A DNA stretch of 8,413 bases, from the NCBI GenBank assembly GCA_029262975.1, contig JAJCYJ010000789.1, positions 1 through 8,413 on the forward strand, in the 5' to 3' direction. Below the pieces are notes generated by a model. It did no database searches, was not told the origin of the DNA, and was given only the letters and a program-made list of their open reading frames with translations. Numbering within the stretch: the stretch's first letter is position 1; every line of letters starts with the position of its first letter. This document shows positions 4,509-8,413 of this stretch, one piece after another. Both the position numbers and the translations under genes were made by a program. The DNA is from Saprospiraceae bacterium (lineage in GTDB: Bacteria > Bacteroidota > Bacteroidia > Chitinophagales > Saprospiraceae).

Positions 4509-5153
4509 ATGAAACAAATTAATTGTTCTCTTTTTCTAAAAGCGATAAAGTATTCCGGAGACAATATTGGTGATGATCTTAAATTCTCGTTCCGGGTCTT
4601 CAAATCCGTCGAGTCATTTGAGTTGAAGTTGAAAAGCAAAGGGCAAAAAAAATTCGATCCCGCTAAAAGGATTGCCGAAACGAAAGTGGACAGCTCAAAA
4701 AAATCATTGCGTTTTTTATTAACTGTTGATGTTACAGAAAAGGACGAAGTTGTGGATGATGAGGGAAGTAGCAAGAAAATGCATTCATTTTCCGTCCAAT
4801 CAAATAAAAAATATTCTTTTGATCAAACGATCATAGTCAAAGAAATTTACAACCGTAAATTATTAGAAGCTCAATTTACATGCAGCTTTGAATTGATATT
4901 CTCAGGGGAGGAATCTGAAGCAATAGGCCGTGATTTTCCTCGCCAATCAGCACCAATTACTCTGACAAATAAAAATGACACGACAGTCTATCTGGATCTT
5001 TCCAATTGTGATAGGAATTGTTTAAGCAAGTGTGATTCAGATAATTCCCTGCAAGCATGTCTCATCAATGATAAGATCAATCTGAAATGTTTTCGATTAT
5101 ATTCTGAATTGAACTGTGTCGATAATTGTTGCAATTTTAAGGCATCTGTATGA
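4509..5153 (+). CDS. hypothetical 214-aa protein with beta-rich body and eight-Cys tail
   Basis: I do not recognise a family. Residues 1-160 alternate hydrophobic and polar residues as in beta strands (LKFSFRVF, LRFLLTVDV, AQFTCSFELIF) with Lys/Ser-rich loops, suggesting a beta-sandwich. The last 50 residues carry eight Cys at 167, 171, 175, 184, 194, 203, 207 and 208 (C-x3-C-x3-C-x8-C-x9-C-x8-C-x3-CC), like the peptide cores upstream. There is no LP..PI.R tag, signal peptide or membrane helix. The start is supported by an in-frame TGA directly before it (4500-4502). It could be a much longer precursor, a Cys-rich carrier or binding protein, or an immunity factor for the peptides; nothing here decides between them. 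The long gap before it suggests separate transcription. Confidence 0.75.
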   Translation: MKQINCSLFLKAIKYSGDNIGDDLKFSFRVFKSVESFELKLKSKGQKKFDPAKRIAETKVDSSKKSLRFLLTVDVTEKDEVVDDEGSSKKMHSFSVQSNKKYSFDQTIIVKEIYNRKLLEAQFTCSFELIFSGEESEAIGRDFPRQSAPITLTNKNDTTVYLDLSNCDRNCLSKCDSDNSLQACLINDKINLKCFRLYSELNCVDNCCNFKASV

Positions 5154-5170
5154 TCTCGTAAAATGGTCAT

Positions 5171-5183
5171 CAGGTATTACCTG
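5171..5183 (+). terminator. short hairpin after the 214-aa gene
   Basis: CAGGT-ATT-ACCTG lies 17 nt after the stop and is followed by CTTAAAAAT. The stem is only 5 bp and no T run follows, so it is a weak terminator candidate. A second dyad, AAAACT (5294-5299) with AGTTTT (5311-5316), lies further along. Apart from these the 247-nt gap (5154-5400) shows nothing recognisable. Confidence 0.3.
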
Positions 5184-5400
5184 CTTAAAAATATGACAAA
5201 GCCCGACATTTGTGACCTATTTATTTGTACGAATAATTAATATCAAGTATGACGCAGATTATCCGGATTTACGAGGAGCATTTGATCCCGTTTAAAACTG
5301 GTTGATTTTTAGTTTTTGTCTTAATTTGATTTATAGGCTCAGGACAACGGGTCCGTGCACTGCCTTATAGAATTTATTAAGAAAATATCCATCAAGGTTT

Positions 5401-5610
5401 TTGACGGAATATGTTAGAAATTTTCTTAACACTTTGTGCGTGGATAATAATCTAGGTTATCACGGATTGAACCAAGTCTATAGCCATGCTAATCGGATAC
5501 GCAATGAATTGAAATCACGAGGGAACATCCTATCCTTCCGAAATCTCAAGAAGAGGAAGCATGAAACAATCATTTTATTTCCAAACAGAGATACCAATGA
5601 TATTCATTAA
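5401..5610 (+). CDS. doubtful 69-aa hypothetical frame, TTG start
   Basis: The frame is open from 5371 after a TAG and contains no ATG near its start; TTG at 5401 is the first plausible start. The product is basic and polar (HANRIRNELKSRG, RNLKKRKHETIILF), with a possible helix then strand, vaguely like the end of a winged-helix DNA-binding domain. I recognise no family. It may be the 3' remnant of a larger gene lost by rearrangement, since it sits at the junction where the strand of all genes switches. It ends 42 nt before the converging hydrolase gene. Confidence 0.3.
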   Translation: MTEYVRNFLNTLCVDNNLGYHGLNQVYSHANRIRNELKSRGNILSFRNLKKRKHETIILFPNRDTNDIH

Positions 5611-5652
5611 CCGGATATTCGTAAATAGTGGGATTTTAGGGTAAGTACTTTT

Positions 5653-7200
5653 CTAGCAGAGTTGAAATTCACCATTATTGTCAATTTTATATTCAAAATA
5701 AAACCACTTGTCAGTTTTTGAATTGGTTTCCTTTTTAAAAGCTGTAATCATTCTATCGCCATCAGTCTTGACATAAATTGAACCATAAACATCGACATTT
5801 GTCTTAGATAAAGTCAAGATTTGTTTCTTTACTTTTTCTTTCCACTCATCAGATGGCTCTTTTGGGACTTTTTCAATTTTGTTATTAAGTTGATCAATTA
5901 ACTTTTTGTCCTCTTTTTCTCTAGATGATCTTTGTAGTTCAGTTGATAGAAGGACAGGAGATTTTCCTTTTCCATGTTTGCCAAGTCTACCAAGCAGATC
6001 TGGTCTTGGATGAACATGACCTTCAGAATCACCAGAAGAAATTACAAAGCATCCTGGATTAACTACTTGCATGAACTCGTCAGTTACATCAGAGGCCCCA
6101 TGATGGCAAACTTTCATTACGTCTGCTGCAAAAAATGCTTTCGCATTCAAAATCATTTGTTTGGATTTATCTGAACCAGATCTAGGAAATGTAGTAGATT
6201 GAGTATAATGATTAAGTAAGAACTTCTCAGCCTTTACATTGAGATCACCCCCGAAAAGAATCTTATAGTTTTTGAAAATGAGTCGTAGTATTATTGAATG
6301 GCCATTCTTTGTTTCACCATAGTTTCCAAGTTTTCTGAGCCTAATATTGTTGTTATTATCATATTCAACTACAGGCCCTAAAACTTGTATAGTATATTTC
6401 CTATTATCACTTGGGGCAAAGTCTTTCAGATACATGGTATTGTTTTCCTCTACAGAATGTCCATTATGCGTAGACAACATTTCAATATCATTGATTTTAG
6501 GATTGTTCAGTGCCGCAAACATGACTGGCGGAAACTCATAGCTTCTAAATTTAGAGTTGTCAGAGAATATGTCACTCACTTCTTTAGTATTTTGAGCCAA
6601 TGAGTCTACATAGTTAATGTTGGTGGTCGTATCCTTTTTGTACCCTCCAACTTTCTCAAAATCTCCTGCAATTGGTCTTTCTACTAGACCATTATGATAA
6701 ATCTTGTCAAATCCTATTTTGTGATCATTAAAGATGTACTTAAAACCTAGGTAGTGGTCATTATCTGGGTGAGTGATAATGGCGGCATGAAAGTTTAATT
6801 CATCCACATACTGAGTGAAACGACCAACAAGAAAATGATACATATTATCACCTTTGCCAGCATCAATTACCATTATTCTCTCATTGTTGTCTCTCTCTGG
6901 AGTAATTAAAACTGCACCATCGCCTTGCCCTACATCCAGAAAGATCATCTCCAGAGGTCTCTTATCAGTTACATGTTCTGTTTTGATATACAAGACTTCA
7001 CCTCCATCATCTCTCGGTGCCCATCTTATTGGGGTATATCCATTTCTAGCTATAACAGGACCCTTATGATTTTTTTCTAACTTAAGGTAGTCGCCCCATA
7101 ATACTTGTCTTGCCTTTTTAAGTTTATTTTCATTTTGGTGATAGCGATATAAATGGACCTTCTTTCCCTTTGGTGGTAGAGCAACAAATTTGTGAGACAT
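5653..7200 (-). CDS. soluble ComEC/Rec2-like metallo-beta-lactamase-fold hydrolase, 515 aa
   Basis: The metal-binding motifs run in the expected order: DVGQGD (89-94), VIDAG (111-115), THPDNDH (143-149, the HxDxDH variant typical of ComEC-type domains), FGGD (316-319), VCHHGASD (364-371) and GHVHPRP (394-400). These belong to the MBL-fold domain that in ComEC is linked to DNA uptake and degrades the non-transported strand. No competence membrane domain is present; instead there is an N-terminal domain of about 85 residues starting MSHKFVALPPKGKKVHLYRY, and a Lys-rich C-terminal extension after about 420. A cytosolic nuclease or phosphodiesterase is likely, perhaps from a mobile or defence island, but the substrate is inferred. 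An insertion at about 195-260 separates the first motifs from the GGD strand. It is convergent with the peptide block. Confidence 0.9.
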   Translation of the reverse strand: MSHKFVALPPKGKKVHLYRYHQNENKLKKARQVLWGDYLKLEKNHKGPVIARNGYTPIRWAPRDDGGEVLYIKTEHVTDKRPLEMIFLDVGQGDGAVLITPERDNNERIMVIDAGKGDNMYHFLVGRFTQYVDELNFHAAIITHPDNDHYLGFKYIFNDHKIGFDKIYHNGLVERPIAGDFEKVGGYKKDTTTNINYVDSLAQNTKEVSDIFSDNSKFRSYEFPPVMFAALNNPKINDIEMLSTHNGHSVEENNTMYLKDFAPSDNRKYTIQVLGPVVEYDNNNNIRLRKLGNYGETKNGHSIILRLIFKNYKILFGGDLNVKAEKFLLNHYTQSTTFPRSGSDKSKQMILNAKAFFAADVMKVCHHGASDVTDEFMQVVNPGCFVISSGDSEGHVHPRPDLLGRLGKHGKGKSPVLLSTELQRSSREKEDKKLIDQLNNKIEKVPKEPSDEWKEKVKKQILTLSKTNVDVYGSIYVKTDGDRMITAFKKETNSKTDKWFYFEYKIDNNGEFQLC

Positions 7201-7221
7201 ATTTGGATTATTTTGCTATTT

Positions 7222-7252
7222 GAAAGATAGAACAAGAGACAATCTGAATCAA
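7222..7252 (-). promoter_or_regulatory. candidate Bacteroidota-type promoter of the hydrolase gene
   Basis: On the minus strand TTG (complement of 7250-7252) is followed after 20 nt by TATCTTTC (complement of 7222-7229). This differs from the TTG-N19/20-TAnnTTTG pattern at the last base only. Transcription would begin near 7215, leaving a leader of about 15 nt before the ATG at 7200. No Shine-Dalgarno sequence is seen. Confidence 0.4.
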
Positions 7253-7333
7253 TAGTGAATATTAGGTATTTTCTGCAGTTAGACTTTTGCATAAAAAGTA
7301 CACTATACGTACTAATTTAAGTTATATATCAGT

Positions 7334-7606
7334 TCAATACTCCTCAGGGAAGAGGATGGTGTTCACAGATCTATCCCACTCAGTGATGATATAGATCTTC
7401 TTTTCTTCTAGATAAGTAGAAAAAAGCCTAGATCCCTTGATTAGAGCCTCGTCATTCAACTTTTTATCGCCTGAGCAACAATTTCCCCAATCACCATTTT
7501 GATGCTTACCTAGAGAAGAAAATACAAACTCAGAGAACTCTTTTGACTCTTCCATTAGAGAATAAACACCACGAGTGAACACTATTGTGCCTGTTTGAAA
7601 TTTCAT
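7334..7606 (-). CDS. small 'plasmid-related' type protein, 90 aa
   Basis: The ATG at 7606 is chosen because the product then begins MKFQTGTIVFTRGV, matching the N-terminus I remember for a widespread family of small proteins in plasmids, prophages and integrative elements of Firmicutes and Bacteroidota. A start at 7654 would add 16 residues of unlike sequence. Conserved-looking features are GDWGN (about 38-42), a DKKLNDEALI segment, and the terminal IYIITEWDRSVNTILFPEEY, which closes the protein. Function is unknown in the family. Two adjacent Cys (NCCSG) replace positions that I recall as more acidic. It is 133 nt upstream of the hydrolase gene on the same strand, and a dyad lies upstream of it at 7652-7674. 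Confidence 0.75.
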   Translation of the reverse strand: MKFQTGTIVFTRGVYSLMEESKEFSEFVFSSLGKHQNGDWGNCCSGDKKLNDEALIKGSRLFSTYLEEKKIYIITEWDRSVNTILFPEEY

Positions 7607-7651
7607 AGCTGTGTGTTTAGGAATTGTATACTGAAGTTTAAGAAAACTATA

Positions 7652-7674
7652 CACTGACCAAGAGCTTGGCAGTG
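7652..7674 (-). promoter_or_regulatory. 10-bp dyad upstream of the small plasmid-type gene, operator candidate
   Basis: CACTG-A-CCAAG-AG-CTTGG-CAGTG: the arms CACTG/CAGTG and CCAAG/CTTGG pair completely with one unpaired A and a 2-nt centre. Reading the minus strand, TAGTTTTC (close to TAnnTTTG) follows the dyad and the ATG at 7606 comes 45 nt after it. A repressor site overlapping a promoter, or the terminator of an upstream transcript, would both fit. Confidence 0.45.
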
Positions 7675-7908
7675 CTTAGAAAGGTCCATTTTGGACAAAG
7701 GAAAAGAAGTTGCCCTCCCTCCCTTCGTCCTCATGGTAGTAAAACATAGTACTCTGTCCAATTAATTCTTGACGTTTCTTATGGCCCCTTTTGCTGATTC
7801 TCTTCGTTACAAAGCCTCGACGTAGCTATGGCTATGTCTGCGTTTTGTGCCTCGATAATCCCCAAAATGATTTCATAATAATTCGTCACAATCAAATGGT
7901 CAGAGCAC
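7675..7908. other. gap with hairpin and flanking direct repeats
   Basis: GCCTCGA occurs at 7814-7820 and 7849-7855. Between them GACGTAGC (7819-7826) pairs with GCTATGTC (7831-7838), eight pairs including one G-T. GTCCA-TTT-TGGAC forms a small hairpin near 7692. A minus-strand frame ending at 7676 exists but has no start before an internal Met. This may be a fragment of a mobile-element end; I cannot name one. Confidence 0.35.
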
Positions 7909-8259
7909 TTAGGCTGCCTTAGCTTTACTTGATTTGGACTTTATGTCCACAATACTCGCTTGTTGGCCTTCTGGTGCAAAAACCCATCTGTGGGCGATCT
8001 TGATTGTTTCGCCTGAATCCAGAGTGTACTCATACGGGTCAACACTCACTTTGGTGATAGTGCCGTCCAATTCTTTGCCAATCATCGACTGTGCTGTTTG
8101 CTCATCAAATGTGCAAGAAATTGATGCTCTTCTTGTCGTAGCGTAGAAATTGCCAGTGTTTTCTGAATCGTCCATTTCGAGATCACCTGAAAGAATAAGT
8201 CTGACGTACACGTCACCATCTTCAGTTTCGACCGATCGAAATGCTGTTACTGTTACCAT
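7909..8259 (-). CDS. hypothetical 116-aa protein, mobile-element type
   Basis: The product starts MVTVTAFRSVETEDGDVYVRLILSGDLEMDDSE... and continues with a small beta-rich body: TGNFYATTRRASISCTFDE (about 35-53), GKELDGTI, and a strand pair ending in HRWVFAPEG. It closes with a low-complexity Lys/Ser/Ala tail. I recall similar short proteins with a GNFYAT..A...CTFDE core in Bacteroidota plasmids and integrated elements, but no established function. It is acidic apart from the tail, with no signal or membrane segment. A nucleic-acid-binding accessory role would be a guess. The leader upstream holds a hairpin (8287-8316). Confidence 0.7.
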   Translation of the reverse strand: MVTVTAFRSVETEDGDVYVRLILSGDLEMDDSENTGNFYATTRRASISCTFDEQTAQSMIGKELDGTITKVSVDPYEYTLDSGETIKIAHRWVFAPEGQQASIVDIKSKSSKAKAA

Positions 8260-8286
8260 GATTAAATTGTTAAAGTGTTATTGATT

Positions 8287-8316
8287 GGAAAATCCTCGAA
8301 GGGGAGGGTGTTTTCC
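8287..8316 (-). repeat. hairpin in the leader of the 116-aa gene
   Basis: GGAAAA (8287-8292) pairs with TTTTCC (8311-8316), and CCTC (8294-8297) with GAGG (8304-8307), separated by a small asymmetric bulge. It lies 27 nt upstream of the ATG on the minus strand, so it could affect translation or be a terminator of an upstream gene. Confidence 0.35.
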
Positions 8317-8386
8317 ATTTACCAAAGGATAGTGGAGGTGTTGTTTGAGGGCGTAGAAGCAAACAGTTCCTCATACAATATTGCAA

Positions 8387-8394
8387 GGGGGGGG
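8387..8394. repeat. run of eight G
   Basis: An uninterrupted G8 tract in the non-coding end of the window (8260-8413), which otherwise shows only the hairpin above. Such tracts slip readily and are also a common place for assembly errors in AT-rich genomes. Confidence 0.6.
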
Positions 8395-8413
8395 TATAAA
8401 ATCAGATCAATGA

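Noticed and set aside
6347..7069. Plus-strand frames inside the hydrolase gene
   Set aside because: They lie antisense to a gene with all expected catalytic motifs and resemble nothing known.
7607..7654. Start at 7654 for the small plasmid-type gene
   Set aside because: The added 16 residues do not look like the family; MKFQTGTIV at 7606 does.
7676..7825. Minus-strand 49-codon frame ending MFYYHEDEGREGNFFSFVQNGPF
   Set aside because: No ATG, GTG or TTG start upstream of the internal Met, leaving only 23 codons; no recognisable family.

Overview
The window looks like accessory DNA from a member of the Bacteroidota. This is inferred from AT-rich DNA, starts preceded by A/T-rich stretches rather than Shine-Dalgarno sequences, a weak TTG-N20-TAnnTTTG-like promoter, and gene families I associate with that phylum. 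No rRNA, tRNA, CRISPR array or complete insertion sequence is visible.

Left part (1-5153, all plus strand). The window opens inside a gene whose end reads as the C-terminal domain of the PatA/PatG (cyanobactin maturation protease) family. A cysteine-free protein with YD/RHS-like repeats follows. Then comes a run of six small cysteine-rich peptide genes (about 1528, 1790, 2479, 3078/3108, 3414 and 3888). Their N-termini share [LI]-P-x4-P-[IV]-x-R, at residues 3-12 in the intact members. Everything after it differs in length (51-115 aa), cysteine number (6-10) and cysteine spacing. The motif has the same spacing as the N-terminal segment of cyanobactin precursor leaders (PatE: LPQQGQPVIR), but the cyanobactin heterocyclase recognition segment (LAELSEE-like) is absent. 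My reading is a ribosomal-peptide locus: one conserved tag, several hypervariable Cys-rich cores, and a PatA/PatG-type protease. One member (3078-3335) has lost its start codon, so the family seems to be turning over. A 214-aa protein with an eight-Cys tail but no tag (4509-5153) ends the block. Gaps between peptide genes are long (77-494 nt) and rich in hairpins; the strongest is a 23-position stem at 2309-2360.

Middle (5154-5652). Mostly non-coding, with one doubtful 69-codon frame (5401-5610).

Right part (5653-8259, all minus strand, convergent with the left). A soluble ComEC/Rec2-like metallo-beta-lactamase-fold hydrolase, a 90-aa protein resembling the small 'plasmid-related' proteins of mobile elements, and a 116-aa hypothetical protein. 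These look like mobile-element or genome-island genes with no evident link to the peptide locus. The subtilisin domain, any cyclodehydratase or other modifying enzyme, and any exporter would lie left of the window, so what the peptides become cannot be settled from this sequence.
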